In this document: piece by piece, positions 1 through 9,118 of the stretch
How the letters are laid out: each line of letters opens with the position of its first letter
Numbering within the stretch: position 1 is the first letter of the stretch
From: JAFGRU01 sp963665915
GTDB taxonomy: Bacteria > Desulfobacterota > Desulfuromonadia > Desulfuromonadales > JAAYDE01
Direction of reading: 5' to 3'
NCBI GenBank assembly: GCA_963665915.2
Contig: CAXXSG010000002.1
Span: 691,688-755,687 of the forward strand
DNA length: 64,000 nt
Position numbers and translations under genes: made by a program
The notes under the pieces: generated by a model
Seen by the model: only the letters and a program-made list of their open reading frames with translations
Databases searched by the model: none
Told to the model about the DNA's origin: nothing

Positions 1-658
1 GGCAGTCGGTCTCCACCAGTATTCGCTCTGCTGGTAGGCTTTTCACAACCTCGCGCAGCTCTTCGTTCTTTGGAAAGGTCAGCGGGCCGGCAAAGGAGAG
101 GTAGAGCCCAAGATCCAGACATTTTTTGGCGAAACCCCGGTCGCCGCTGAAACAATGCAGCACGCCGCGAATCTTTTCCCCGCCATACTCATCCTTTAAT
201 ATTCGCAGGACATCGTCGTGGGCGTCGCGGTCGTGAATGATGATCGGGAGCTTGAGGCTTCGCGCCAATTGCAGATGGCGGCGGAAGGCTGATTCTTGAA
301 CATTGCGTGGGGAGTGGTCGTAGTAGAAGTCGAGGCCGGTCTCACCAATGGCTACCACTTTTGGATTGGTGCGGGCCAGTTTTTCGATCTCGTGGAGTGT
401 TTCGTCGGAAACACTGCCTGCATCATGCGGGTGGATGCCGACCGCGGCAAAGACCTGGGGATAGCACGAGGCGAGTTCCACATTGATGAGGGAACTTTCA
501 AGATTGCTCCCGACGCTGATAATGTAGTGAATCCTCTCCTCGCACGTTTTTTCCAGCACATCTTCGAGGTCGGACGTAAAGCGCGGGTCATCCAGGTGAG
601 CGTGACTGTCCACCAGGGGGGGAAGGGGGTTCCCCCGGTTAGATAGGGGGTTGGTCAA
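1..658 (-). CDS. tatD: TatD family metal-dependent hydrolase/DNase (3' end outside window)
   Basis: Translating the minus strand leftward from 658 gives a TatD-type TIM-barrel hydrolase. It opens with the metal-binding VDSHAHLDD and continues with AVGIHPHD, GETGLDFYYD, HDRDAH and GVLHCFSG, all family signatures. The frame stays open to base 1, so about 219 codons are visible and the last segment is cut off. The first available start is TTG at 658-656, with AAAAAGG just upstream and an in-frame stop before that. Family members are Mg-dependent 3'-5' nucleases acting in DNA/RNA quality control. It lies 44 bp after metG, and tatD following metG is a common order. Confidence 0.9.
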   Translation of the reverse strand, partial: MTNPLSNRGNPLPPLVDSHAHLDDPRFTSDLEDVLEKTCEERIHYIISVGSNLESSLINVELASCYPQVFAAVGIHPHDAGSVSDETLHEIEKLARTNPKVVAIGETGLDFYYDHSPRNVQESAFRRHLQLARSLKLPIIIHDRDAHDDVLRILKDEYGGEKIRGVLHCFSGDRGFAKKCLDLGLYLSFAGPLTFPKNEELREVVKSLPAERILVETDC

Positions 659-702
659 TGGATTGCCTTTTTATTAAGTGATTATTGCTTTTCAACAAGC
701 TG

Positions 703-2232
703 TCATTCCTCGATGCGTGGGAAGAGCGGAGACGCCTTTTCCACAGCAGAACCTGGTTTCAGCCCTCCCCAGTGGTCGTTTCCTTCAAGCATAAGGTCCT
801 CAGGATTTTCACCCAGGATGGAGAGTATTTTCTCTCCGGTGCCCGGCATGAAGGGGGCAACCAAGAGGGCCGTGAGGCGAATGGACTCGAGGAGATTGTA
901 GAGCACCGTCCCCAGGCGTTCCTTCTGGTCTTCCTGCTTGGCCAGTGTCCAAGGCTGCATGGCGTCAATATATTTATTGGCTTTGTTGATCAGCTCCCAG
1001 ATCGCCTGCAGGGCTTTGTTGAAGGCGAGGGCGTTGAGGTGGCCGTCAATTGCTTGAATCCCTTTGTCGAAGGCATCGATGAAATCCTTGTCTTCATCGG
1101 TGGGCACTCCGGGGGTTGGAAGGGTGCCCTTAAAATATTTGTTGACCATGGCGCTGGAGCGGCTCAAAAGGTTGCCGAGGTCGTTGGCCAGGTCGGAATT
1201 GATGCGGTGCACCAGGGCGGTGTGGGAAAAATCCCCGTCGAGGCCGAATGGGACCTCGCGCAGGAGGAAATAACGGATCGAGTCTACGCCGTATTTGTCG
1301 ATCAGCATGTTCGGTTCGACGACGTTGCGCAGGCTCTTGCTCATCTTTTTTCCCTCCACAGTCCACCAGCCGTGGGCGAAAACCTTTTTCGGCAGGGGAA
1401 TGCCTGCAGCCATGAGGAAAGTCGGCCAGTAAATGGCATGGAAGCGGAGGATATCCTTGCCGATGACATGGACATCGGCCGGCCAGAACTTGCTGAAGTT
1501 GCCGTTGAAGTCGTTGGGATAACTCAACGCCGTAATATAATTTGTCAGGGCGTCGAACCAGACATAAACGATATGTTTTTCATTATCCGGAACCGGTACT
1601 CCCCAGGAAAAGGAGGTCCTGGAAATGGAGAGATCCCGCAGGCCTTCACGGACAAAGCTGAGGATTTCATTGCGACGGGACTTAGGCTGAATGAAATCGG
1701 GGTTCTCATCAATGTGTTTGAGCAGCGCGTCCTGATACTGGCTCATTCTGAAAAAATAAGATTCTTCTTTGAGCTTATCGGTCGGCCTTCCGCAATCCGG
1801 ACAGGAGCCGTTCAAAAGCTGATTTTCCGTCCAGAAGGTTTCGCAGGGTGTGCAGTACCAGTCCTCATATTCGCCGAGGTAGATGTCCCCCTGTTCGAGC
1901 AGTTTCTTGAAAAGATTCTGGACTCCGACCTTGTGCCTTTCCTGGGTGGTGCGAATGAAGTCGGTGTTGGAGATGTTAAGTTTTTCCCAGAGCGACTCGA
2001 AACGCTTCATGACACGATCCGCCAGTTCGAGGGGAGTTTCACCCTGGGCCATGGCCGCTGTCTCGACTTTTTGGCCATGTTCGTCGGTCCCGGTCAGGAA
2101 AAAAACATCGTAGCCGCGAGCGCGCTTGTAGCGTGCCAGGACATCACAGGCCAGGGTTGTATAAGAGTGCCCTATGTGGGGGACATCGTTGACGTAATAA
2201 ATGGGTGTGGTGATGTAAAAGGATTTGCTCAT
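703..2232 (-). CDS. metG: Methionyl-tRNA synthetase
   Basis: Cytosolic class I aminoacyl-tRNA synthetase that charges tRNA-Met. The HIGH signature is at residues 19-22 and KMSKS at 296-300. A single zinc knuckle is formed by C127, C130, C144 and C147. At 509 residues it is the short form and lacks the C-terminal tRNA-binding/dimerisation domain of the roughly 680-residue E. coli enzyme. Its ATG overlaps the end of ricT by 4 bp, so the two are translationally coupled in the tmk-holB-ricT-metG-tatD operon. Confidence 0.97.
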   Translation of the reverse strand: MSKSFYITTPIYYVNDVPHIGHSYTTLACDVLARYKRARGYDVFFLTGTDEHGQKVETAAMAQGETPLELADRVMKRFESLWEKLNISNTDFIRTTQERHKVGVQNLFKKLLEQGDIYLGEYEDWYCTPCETFWTENQLLNGSCPDCGRPTDKLKEESYFFRMSQYQDALLKHIDENPDFIQPKSRRNEILSFVREGLRDLSISRTSFSWGVPVPDNEKHIVYVWFDALTNYITALSYPNDFNGNFSKFWPADVHVIGKDILRFHAIYWPTFLMAAGIPLPKKVFAHGWWTVEGKKMSKSLRNVVEPNMLIDKYGVDSIRYFLLREVPFGLDGDFSHTALVHRINSDLANDLGNLLSRSSAMVNKYFKGTLPTPGVPTDEDKDFIDAFDKGIQAIDGHLNALAFNKALQAIWELINKANKYIDAMQPWTLAKQEDQKERLGTVLYNLLESIRLTALLVAPFMPGTGEKILSILGENPEDLMLEGNDHWGGLKPGSAVEKASPLFPRIEE

Positions 2233-3389
2233 GTCTCTCTCCTGGGATCGTTTGGTCCGCTACCGGTATCGGTTTTTTTCTTCGGTTTTCTTCTCGGACG
2301 GGATCTTTTGCGCTTGGGTGCTCCATCGCCGTCCTTAACGGCAGCCTGGTCCTGCTTCGGCCCAACCCCCGGCTTTTGGGCGGGTTTCTGGTAAGGCTTG
2401 TCGGTTTGCTTTTGGGCAGGTTTCTGGGACGGTTGCTGAGAAGGCTTTTGCGACGGTCTTCTTCCCGACCCTTTTTTGCGGGGTTTTCTGCTCTGGCCGG
2501 CGGTTGGGGAAGGTTGTGATGGTTTTTTCTCCGCAGGCAACTTTTCCGTTATTTCAGACTTGTCAGGGAATTCCAGTTCGGGTATTTTTTTGCGTCCTTC
2601 CCGCAGCTCCTGCAGTGAAACAGTCAGGTTTTTACCTTCCTCCGACCTCAAGGTGATTTTCTGGGCAATGACATTGACGTCAATGATCAAACATTGTTTG
2701 CCATCTATTATTACTTTTTCGCCGGCCTTGGGCAGTTTCTTCTTGAGGTGGCAGTAGGTATCAAATTCATAACTCAAACAGCAGAGAAGACGGCCGCATT
2801 GCCCGGAAATTTTCGCCGGATTCAGGGCCAGCCCCTGTTCTTTGGCCATTTTTACGGAAACCGGAGAGAACTCCGTCAGGAAAGTACAGCAGCACAACTG
2901 GCGGCCGCAAACTCCGAGACCGCCGATAAGTTTGGCCTCATCCCGGACGCCGATTTGTTTCATCTCTATGCGCGTGTGGAATTGGTGAGCCAGTTCCTTG
3001 ACCAGCTCCCGAAAATCGACGCGGCCGTCGGCTGTAAAATAAAAGATTATTTTCGAACCGTCGAAAAGATACTCGGCGCGGACGAGCTTCATGACCATGC
3101 CGCGTTGGTAAATACACCTCCGGCAGAACTCAAAAGCTTCTTCCTCGCGATCTTTGTGGGTTTTTTCGAGGAGGATATCTTCGGAGGAGGCCTTACGAAG
3201 AATGGCCTTTGCATCTTCGGGAATCTGCTCATCGGCGACTTCCTCTGCAGGAGAGACGACAGTTGCCAATGCGCGGCCTCTGGCGGTTTCAACAACGACT
3301 CTGTCACCAGAAGAGAGTTCCAGGTTACCCGGTTTGAAATGATAGTGACGGCCAGCGGTACAAAATTTAATAGAGATAATTCGAGCCAT
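2229..3389 (-). CDS. ricT: PSP1-domain protein, RicT/YaaT-like, with basic repeat tail
   Basis: Residues 1 to about 270 form a PSP1 (RicT/YaaT) domain with two cysteine clusters, CGRQLCCC (C161, C166-168) and CGRLLCC (C198, C203, C204). These are the positions that hold Fe-S clusters in the Bacillus Ric (RicAFT) complex, which affects RNase Y and mRNA processing. Residues from about 285 to 386 are a low-complexity tail rich in Lys, Pro, Gln and Arg, with repeated QKP-type units and a final Arg/Lys block. The tail may bind nucleic acid. It is 3 bp from holB and overlaps metG by 4 bp. The family assignment is firm, but the role in a Gram-negative host is not established here. Confidence 0.85.
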   Translation of the reverse strand: MARIISIKFCTAGRHYHFKPGNLELSSGDRVVVETARGRALATVVSPAEEVADEQIPEDAKAILRKASSEDILLEKTHKDREEEAFEFCRRCIYQRGMVMKLVRAEYLFDGSKIIFYFTADGRVDFRELVKELAHQFHTRIEMKQIGVRDEAKLIGGLGVCGRQLCCCTFLTEFSPVSVKMAKEQGLALNPAKISGQCGRLLCCLSYEFDTYCHLKKKLPKAGEKVIIDGKQCLIIDVNVIAQKITLRSEEGKNLTVSLQELREGRKKIPELEFPDKSEITEKLPAEKKPSQPSPTAGQSRKPRKKGSGRRPSQKPSQQPSQKPAQKQTDKPYQKPAQKPGVGPKQDQAAVKDGDGAPKRKRSRPRRKPKKKTDTGSGPNDPRRET

Positions 3390-3392
3390 AAA

Positions 3393-4400
3393 TTACACCG
3401 TTCGAGTCGGGGTGTTGCCGTGGGGTTGAGCTGTCAGCCGCATCAGCAGAACCTCGAATGAAAGTTGCGGATTTGTGTTTTTGTTGATGGCTTCTTCAAT
3501 GTCTCTGATGGCCTCCAGCTTTTCCAGGGTGGAAGCGATGCTTTCTTTTTCTCCCTGTGTCCGAACGAGATCAGCCATGTCGGAATTAATAAAATCGGTG
3601 TCCGGTCTGCCGTGGAGTCGAAACAGGGTGTCGCGGTAAAACAATTTCAGGATTTCCAGAATATTTTGCGTCAGGTCTTTTTTTGCAGCAAGTTTCTGCG
3701 CCAGGGAAAAGCAATCCTGGATATGGGTCTCCAGTGGTGGCAGCGAGGTGAGTTCATGGAGAATTTCTTTTCTTTCGTGGAGATAAAAGTCCCGTTTATC
3801 CCCCAGGCTTTTTTTGAAACTGCCATCGGAGAAAGTAGCCATAATGGAAGTATGAGATGCCTCTCCAGCCAGGTCTTCGGCCAGTTTTTCCTTGAGTCGC
3901 TCCAGAGGCAGACGGTTGAATCTCAAAATCTGACATCGGGATCGGATGGTTGGGAGAAGGGCCTCCGCATTGCCTGAAATAAGAATAAACATGGTGTGGA
4001 GTTTCGGTTCTTCCAGGCTTTTCAATAACGCGGTCTGAGCCGAAAACGTCATGTTTTCCGCGCAGTCGATGAGGCAGATTCTTTTGCCGGATTCCATAGG
4101 TTTAAATTGCAGTTGCTTCTGTACCGCCCGGATATCATCTATTTTTATAGCGGAATCGGAACCATCCAGGGCAATGAGATCGAGATGGTTGCCTTCATCG
4201 TACTGAAGGCAACTTCGGCAGTGGTTGCAGGAATTTTTGCTTGCACATAAAATGGTTTTGATAAAAACTCCTGCCAGAAGCCTTTTACCGATCCCCTCAG
4301 GGCCGCAAAAAAGATAGGCTGAAGCCAGGTGGTCGGTAGCCAGGGCTTTGCCTAAAAGCTGTTTCTGTCGTTCATGACCCAAAATTGAAGTAAAAGGCAT
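3393..4400 (-). CDS. holB: DNA polymerase III delta' subunit
   Basis: Clamp-loader AAA+ subunit of 335 residues. It has a P-loop-like GPEGIGKR (residues 33-40) in which the usual Thr/Ser after Lys is Arg, consistent with delta' being a stator that does not hydrolyse ATP. A zinc module is formed by C58, C61 and C64 with an upstream Cys, and the SRC motif appears as RSRCQ. Central segments such as KSLEEP are typical. It sits 9 bp after tmk, the usual tmk-holB pairing. Confidence 0.93.
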   Translation of the reverse strand: MPFTSILGHERQKQLLGKALATDHLASAYLFCGPEGIGKRLLAGVFIKTILCASKNSCNHCRSCLQYDEGNHLDLIALDGSDSAIKIDDIRAVQKQLQFKPMESGKRICLIDCAENMTFSAQTALLKSLEEPKLHTMFILISGNAEALLPTIRSRCQILRFNRLPLERLKEKLAEDLAGEASHTSIMATFSDGSFKKSLGDKRDFYLHERKEILHELTSLPPLETHIQDCFSLAQKLAAKKDLTQNILEILKLFYRDTLFRLHGRPDTDFINSDMADLVRTQGEKESIASTLEKLEAIRDIEEAINKNTNPQLSFEVLLMRLTAQPHGNTPTRTV

Positions 4401-4409
4401 CGGTTTGTC

Positions 4410-5042
4410 TCAAGTTAAAAAAGGTTCCACGGATTTCAGTATTTTTATAGCCACTTCATCCTGAGTAGCGGCCGCGTCGACGACGTGAAAACGCTCCGGA
4501 AACTCACGCGACAGAGTCAGGTATCCCTGGCGAACACGCCTGTGAAAATCAATGGATTCCATTTCCAGGCGATCCACCCTCGATCCGGTTTTGTTGTTTC
4601 TCTGGACCAGTCGATCCTGCCCCTTTTCAACCGCCATATCCATCAGAATCGTGAGATCGGGTGTAAGGCTCGAAACGGCAAAATCATTGAATTGACGGAT
4701 CGATTGCAAGTCGATTCCTCTGGCGTAGCCCTGGTAGACGGTGGTGGCATCGGCAAAGCGGTCGCAAAGGACAATTTTCCCTTCAGCCAAGGCGGGTCGG
4801 ATCACCTCAAAAACATGTTGGGCGCGGGCGGCAAGATAAAGTAACAACTCAGCACTTGAGGCCATTTCACCCTGGTCGGGAGAGAGCAGGAGCTTGCGAA
4901 TTTCATTGGCAAGTGGACACCCTCCAGGTTCTCTTGTGGCCAGTACGGGGATGCCGCGTTGACGAAGATTTTGCGTTAATATCTGAATCTGGGTTGTCTT
5001 TCCCGCACCCTCGACTCCTTCAAATGTAATAAAAAGTGACAT
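4410..5042 (-). CDS. tmk: Thymidylate kinase
   Basis: Phosphorylates dTMP to dTDP. The 210-residue protein shows the P-loop EGVEGAGKT (8-16), the REPGG motif and the DRFADATTVYQG segment that binds dTMP. It is the first gene of the leftward operon, and a strong sigma70-type promoter lies 54 bp upstream. There is no obvious Shine-Dalgarno sequence before the ATG at 5042. It supplies dTTP, which fits its pairing with the polymerase subunit gene holB. Confidence 0.96.
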   Translation of the reverse strand: MSLFITFEGVEGAGKTTQIQILTQNLRQRGIPVLATREPGGCPLANEIRKLLLSPDQGEMASSAELLLYLAARAQHVFEVIRPALAEGKIVLCDRFADATTVYQGYARGIDLQSIRQFNDFAVSSLTPDLTILMDMAVEKGQDRLVQRNNKTGSRVDRLEMESIDFHRRVRQGYLTLSREFPERFHVVDAAATQDEVAIKILKSVEPFLT

Positions 5043-5095
5043 GCCGACCGTTTTTTGATAAGAATTGAAAATTGCTTAATTTTTCAGATCAGGAC

Positions 5096-5124
5096 ATTAT
5101 AAGGAGGGGTAGGGGGATATTCAA
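5096..5124 (-). promoter_or_regulatory. Sigma70-type promoter of the tmk operon
   Basis: Read on the minus strand there is TTGAAT (5124-5119), a 17-nt spacer and a perfect TATAAT (5101-5096). The predicted start lies near 5089, about 45 nt ahead of the tmk ATG. It is the only strong match in the divergent tmk/rnc spacer. Confidence 0.75.
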
Positions 5125-5217
5125 GGAAAAGAGTCCTTTTCCGCCGACATATTTTCCACCCCCCTTTTCCTTTTAGATCTATTTTTAGTAATTTTTGAAA
5201 GGCCGACAGAAGGACAA

Positions 5218-5934
5218 ATGGAACATTACCAAAACGCCCTGGACGTTTCCCGGAAAGCCGTTGAAGAGGCTATTGGCTACAGCTTTTGCAACATTGACCA
5301 GTTTGTTGAAGCCATGACCCACAAATCCTTCAGCAACGAGCAGGGCCTGATTAACTCATCGCCTCATAACGAAAGGCTCGAATTCCTCGGTGATGCCGTC
5401 CTCGAACTGATTGTTAGTGAATATATTTTTAAAGATTTTCCTGATCTGGCCGAAGGGCAACTGACCCGGATTCGCGCTGAGGTGGTTAACGAGGGAAGTC
5501 TTGCTGAAATAGCCAGAAGCTTCGGGCTAGGAGAGTATCTGCTTTTGGGGAAGGGCGAAGATCAGAGCGGCGGTCGACAGAAGCGCAGCCTGGTTGCCGA
5601 TGCTTTTGAAGCTGTCCTGGGGGCCGTCTTTGCCGATGGGGGGTTTGAAAAGACCCGCACGGTTGTACTTCCCCTGTTTCTCGACCGCATCCACCAGGCG
5701 GCCAGCCGGAAAGAAGGGATAGATTTCAAAACCCGCCTTCAGGAGTGGCTCCAGGCGCGGAAGCAGGAGGTACCTGCCTACAAAATGATTTCAGCGGAAG
5801 GACCGGACCACAAGAAAACGTTTACCTGCCAGGTCTCCTGTGGCGGCAAGGTTTTGGGGGAGGGTAGAGGAAAAACCAAAAAAGCTGCGGAACAGGAGGC
5901 GGCCCGTCAAGCGTTAACGGGTTCGGGAGAGTAG
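5218..5934 (+). CDS. rnc: Ribonuclease III
   Basis: Double-strand-specific endoribonuclease for rRNA and mRNA processing. The 238-residue protein has the RNase III signature NERLEFLGDAVLELIV starting at residue 51, with acidic residues E55 and D59, and a second acidic patch in VADAFEAVLGAVFADGG. A double-stranded-RNA-binding domain fills roughly the last 75 residues and ends in the AAEQEAARQAL helix. The ATG is preceded by GAAGGA. The next gene is era, an arrangement shared with many bacteria. Confidence 0.96.
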   Translation: MEHYQNALDVSRKAVEEAIGYSFCNIDQFVEAMTHKSFSNEQGLINSSPHNERLEFLGDAVLELIVSEYIFKDFPDLAEGQLTRIRAEVVNEGSLAEIARSFGLGEYLLLGKGEDQSGGRQKRSLVADAFEAVLGAVFADGGFEKTRTVVLPLFLDRIHQAASRKEGIDFKTRLQEWLQARKQEVPAYKMISAEGPDHKKTFTCQVSCGGKVLGEGRGKTKKAAEQEAARQALTGSGE

Positions 5935-5991
5935 CGGGATAGAGAAAATTCGGGGTAAGGTATCTCCCTTTTCAGTGGGTAGGAGAGTACG

Positions 5992-6894
5992 GTGGAGAGC
6001 GAACAGCAAAAATTTCAGACAGGTTTTGTTTCCCTTGTCGGTAAGCCGAATGTGGGGAAGTCGACCCTTTTAAATGCTGTTCTCGGGCAGAAAGTCAGTA
6101 TTGTCTCCCAAAAAGCACAAACAACCCGAAATCGAATCCTCGGTATTTATAACAGTTCTGACAGCCAAATTTTGTTCCTGGACACTCCCGGTTTCCAGCA
6201 GGGGGAAAATGCCCTGAATCGTTTCATGATGGAACAGGCTCTCTCTGCCTGCGAAAATGTCGACCTGATCCTTTTTTTGGTGGACCCCTCAGACAAGATC
6301 GAAAATTTTACCAAAGAACTTCTGGAAACACTGGCCGGCAATCGTGTCCCGACGGTCCTGGTTATCAACAAAATAGACCTTTGCCCTCGCGAAAAACTTC
6401 TTCCGATCATGAAAAACTACGCCGAAGCCTTCGGTTTTGACGAAATCATTCCTGTCTCCGCTTTGAAAGGGAAAGGTATTGAGGAACTTGTTTCCGCTCT
6501 GCAGCGACGACTCCCGGAAGGTCCGGCTCTCTATCCGCAGGATATGATCAGCGACCTCCCTGAGAGATTTTTTTCCGCAGAAATCGTCCGTGAACAGATT
6601 TTGAAATTCACACATAAAGAAATTCCCTATGGAACAGCTGTTTACATTGAAACATTTAAGGAAAAAGATCAAACTCTTGTCGAGATTGAGGCTGTGATCG
6701 TGGTCGAGAGGGATTCCCATAAAAAGATTATCCTCGGCCACAAGGGAAAGATGGTCCGGATGATCGGAGAAAATGCCAGACGTGAGATTGAAAAATTTCT
6801 CGATACCCGCGTTTTTCTCAAAACCTTTGTTAAAGTCGAAAAAAACTGGACCCGTTCCCTCGGGAAAATGAAAGAGTTCGGTTACCATTCATAG
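5992..6894 (+). CDS. era: GTPase Era
   Basis: 16S rRNA-binding GTPase needed for 30S maturation. It has G1 GKPNVGKS (17-24), G3 DTPGF and G4 NKIDL. The C-terminal KH domain includes ILGHKGKMVRMIGE and ends with the FVKVEKNW segment. The start is GTG at 5992, preceded by GGAGAG. It has 300 residues, the normal length, and lies between rnc and the related GTPase gene der. Confidence 0.97.
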   Translation: MESEQQKFQTGFVSLVGKPNVGKSTLLNAVLGQKVSIVSQKAQTTRNRILGIYNSSDSQILFLDTPGFQQGENALNRFMMEQALSACENVDLILFLVDPSDKIENFTKELLETLAGNRVPTVLVINKIDLCPREKLLPIMKNYAEAFGFDEIIPVSALKGKGIEELVSALQRRLPEGPALYPQDMISDLPERFFSAEIVREQILKFTHKEIPYGTAVYIETFKEKDQTLVEIEAVIVVERDSHKKIILGHKGKMVRMIGENARREIEKFLDTRVFLKTFVKVEKNWTRSLGKMKEFGYHS

Positions 6895-6915
6895 TTTGAC
6901 TTCTAAGAGATTTCC

Positions 6916-8229
6916 ATGATTCCTACTGTTGCCATTGTCGGCCGACCCAATGTCGGAAAATCCACCCTCTTCAACCGTCTTTCCAGAGCGCGAAAGGCGA
7001 TTGTCGAGAACACCCCCGGTGTTACCCGGGACCGCAATTATGCGGAGGTCAATCACTTTTCCCGACCATTTCTGCTTGTGGATACCGGAGGCTACGAGGC
7101 GTCCACGGAAAATACCATTCTCGCGCAGATGAGGGGACAGACCGCGGTTGCTATTGAAGAGGCGGATGTGATCGTTTTCCTGATGGATGGGCGCGGCGGG
7201 ATTTCACCGTCGGATCGGGAAATGGCCGCCATTTTGAGAAAACAGGAAAAACCTGTTTTTTATGTTGTCAACAAGGTGGATTCACCGGCTATTGAAATGG
7301 AAGCCGCAGAGTTTTACGCCCTCGGTATGGACGATCTCTATTTTATTTCGGCTGAGCACGGACAAGGGACCAACTCTCTTATCGAGGAAATCCTTGAAAC
7401 CCTTCCGGCAGCCCAAAGCGAAGCGGATGAGAATGAAATCCGGGTCGCCATCATCGGGCGGCCTAATGTCGGTAAATCCTCCATCATCAATCGCATTCTT
7501 GGCCAGGAGCGGGTTCTGGTCAGTCCGATTCCCGGAACAACCAGGGACAGCATTGATACGCACTTCACTTACAATCAGCAGCACTACCGACTGATTGATA
7601 CCGCCGGAATTCGCCGCAAAAGCCGAGTGGATGAAAAACTCGAAAAAATCAGCGCCCTCCAGGCAATCAAATCGATTTCCAGAGCCCACGTGGTGGTTAT
7701 GGTGATTGACGCGGAAAAGGGGATCACTGAGCAGGATCTGACTATCGCCGGCTATGCCTTTGAAAAACAGCGCGCTGTTATTCTGGTGGTCAATAAATGG
7801 GACTTGGTGTGTAAAGACAATTCCACCTTCGGCAATTTTATTGAAGAAATTCGTTCCAGTTTTAAATTTTTACCCTTTGCCCCCATCCTTTTTGTGTCCG
7901 CTGAAACTGGACAAAGGGTTTCCAAAATTATGCCGGAACTTGAAAAGGTTTTTACCCAGTTCAATCGTTCGGTACCGACTCCGGCATTGAATAAAGTTTT
8001 ACAGGATGCTGTGGAGCAACATCCGCCGCCTGTCTACCACCATAAAAGAGTTAAGCTTTTTTACATCACCCAGACCGGGGTGCGGCCCCCGACCTTCACC
8101 GTTTTTGCCAGCAGATCAGAAGGGGTTCACGTATATTATCGCCGTTTCCTGCAAAATCAGATGCGCAGTTTCTTTGGATTGGAGGGCACGCCTTTGCGAA
8201 TGGTTTTTAAGGATCGGAAAAAGCAATAA
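6916..8229 (+). CDS. der: Ribosome-assembly GTPase Der (EngA)
   Basis: Double GTPase for 50S assembly. It carries two complete G domains, the first with GRPNVGKS (9-16), DTGG and NKVD, and the second with GRPNVGKSS, DTAGI and NKWD. A C-terminal KH-like domain contains the KLFYITQTGVRPPTF segment. It has 437 residues, which is typical. The gap to era is 21 bp, so the two are probably cotranscribed. Confidence 0.97.
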   Translation: MIPTVAIVGRPNVGKSTLFNRLSRARKAIVENTPGVTRDRNYAEVNHFSRPFLLVDTGGYEASTENTILAQMRGQTAVAIEEADVIVFLMDGRGGISPSDREMAAILRKQEKPVFYVVNKVDSPAIEMEAAEFYALGMDDLYFISAEHGQGTNSLIEEILETLPAAQSEADENEIRVAIIGRPNVGKSSIINRILGQERVLVSPIPGTTRDSIDTHFTYNQQHYRLIDTAGIRRKSRVDEKLEKISALQAIKSISRAHVVVMVIDAEKGITEQDLTIAGYAFEKQRAVILVVNKWDLVCKDNSTFGNFIEEIRSSFKFLPFAPILFVSAETGQRVSKIMPELEKVFTQFNRSVPTPALNKVLQDAVEQHPPPVYHHKRVKLFYITQTGVRPPTFTVFASRSEGVHVYYRRFLQNQMRSFFGLEGTPLRMVFKDRKKQ

Positions 8230-8332
8230 TATCCATTGTTTTTTTTATGAAAGTTGCGAAAAGGGATTTAACTGTTAAGCTCTTTACAAATCATCGCTCA
8301 TGCTGTTAATCCCAGCGCAAGGAGTCTCCTTT

Positions 8333-8719
8333 TTGCCCAAGAAAAAAATTCTGATCGTGGAGGACGAAAACTGCCTTCTGAGACTGGAATGTATTCTCCT
8401 GACTTCAAAAGGCTACGATGTCATGGGCGTGTCCGATGGAGAGGAGGCTCTCAAAATCATTTCCGATTATAAGCCGGACCTTGTTCTCCTGGATGTGATC
8501 ATGCCTGGAATCGATGGATTCGAGGTTTGTCGGCGCATCAAAAGCGACCCAAAATTTGACCACATACCAGTGGTCATGCTTACCGCCAAAAAAAAACCGC
8601 AGGATATTCAAAAGGGAGAGGTGGTCGGCGCAGCCTCTTACATCACCAAACCTTTCAAATCTTCTACTGTCATTGAAACTATTCAAAAGTGTCTTCAAGG
8701 CCCGGGAAAAAGTTTTTAA
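8333..8719 (+). CDS. Single-domain response regulator (CheY-like receiver)
   Basis: A 128-residue stand-alone receiver domain with the acidic pair in VEDEN (E10, D11, E12), phospho-acceptor D54 in LLDVIMPGIDG, T84 in MLTAKKK and K106 in YITKPF. There is no output domain. The chosen start is TTG at 8333, because AAGGAG (8319-8324) lies 8 nt upstream. An in-frame ATG at 8300 would add 11 residues not expected in a receiver. No histidine kinase is adjacent, so the partner and output are unknown. Confidence 0.88.
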   Translation: MPKKKILIVEDENCLLRLECILLTSKGYDVMGVSDGEEALKIISDYKPDLVLLDVIMPGIDGFEVCRRIKSDPKFDHIPVVMLTAKKKPQDIQKGEVVGAASYITKPFKSSTVIETIQKCLQGPGKSF

Positions 8720-8805
8720 TGGCGCGTTTTTCGCCAAACCTTGTGAATGGGCCAAAATAATCTGCTGAAAAGGCAAACAAATACCTCCTAGAGCTGTGTC
8801 TGTAC

Positions 8806-8835
8806 TTGACAAAAGCCGGGAAATTTATGTTTAAT
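8806..8835 (+). promoter_or_regulatory. Sigma70-type promoter of infA
   Basis: Perfect TTGACA at 8806-8811, an 18-nt spacer and TTTAAT at 8830-8835, overlapping a second TAATAT. It lies about 50 nt ahead of the infA start and downstream of the response regulator. Confidence 0.7.
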
Positions 8836-8888
8836 ATGGCGTTTCGAATGTGACGTGATTATTCTAACTCGTGTGTTGGAGGTGGCTT

Positions 8889-9107
8889 TTGGCCAAAGAA
8901 GAAGCAATTGAAGTTGAAGGCAAGGTGATTGAACCACTGCCAAATGCCATGTTTCGTGTCGAACTGGATAACGGTCACGTCGTTCTGGCCCATATCTCCG
9001 GTAAAATGCGAAAGTTTTATATTCGAATTCTCCCCGGAGACCGGGTGACAGTGGAGCTCTCCCCCTACGATCTCACTCGGGGGCGTATAACCTATAGAGC
9101 CAAATAA
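8889..9107 (+). CDS. infA: Translation initiation factor IF-1
   Basis: A 72-residue S1/OB-fold protein, exactly the family length, when started at TTG 8889 (first residues MAKEEAIEVEGKVIE). GGAGGTGG (8878-8885) is the ribosome binding site. Characteristic segments are NAMFRVELDNGH, HISGKMRKFYIRI and GDRVTVELSPYDL. It binds the 30S A site during initiation. The gene stands alone, away from the ribosomal-protein operons, with its own promoter and a hairpin/T-run downstream. Confidence 0.96.
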   Translation: MAKEEAIEVEGKVIEPLPNAMFRVELDNGHVVLAHISGKMRKFYIRILPGDRVTVELSPYDLTRGRITYRAK

Positions 9108-9118
9108 TATTCTAATTA

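Noticed and set aside
685..2394. A 569-codon plus-strand frame opposite metG and the ricT tail
   Set aside because: It is the antisense of metG, which has all synthetase motifs; the plus frame has no recognisable domain.
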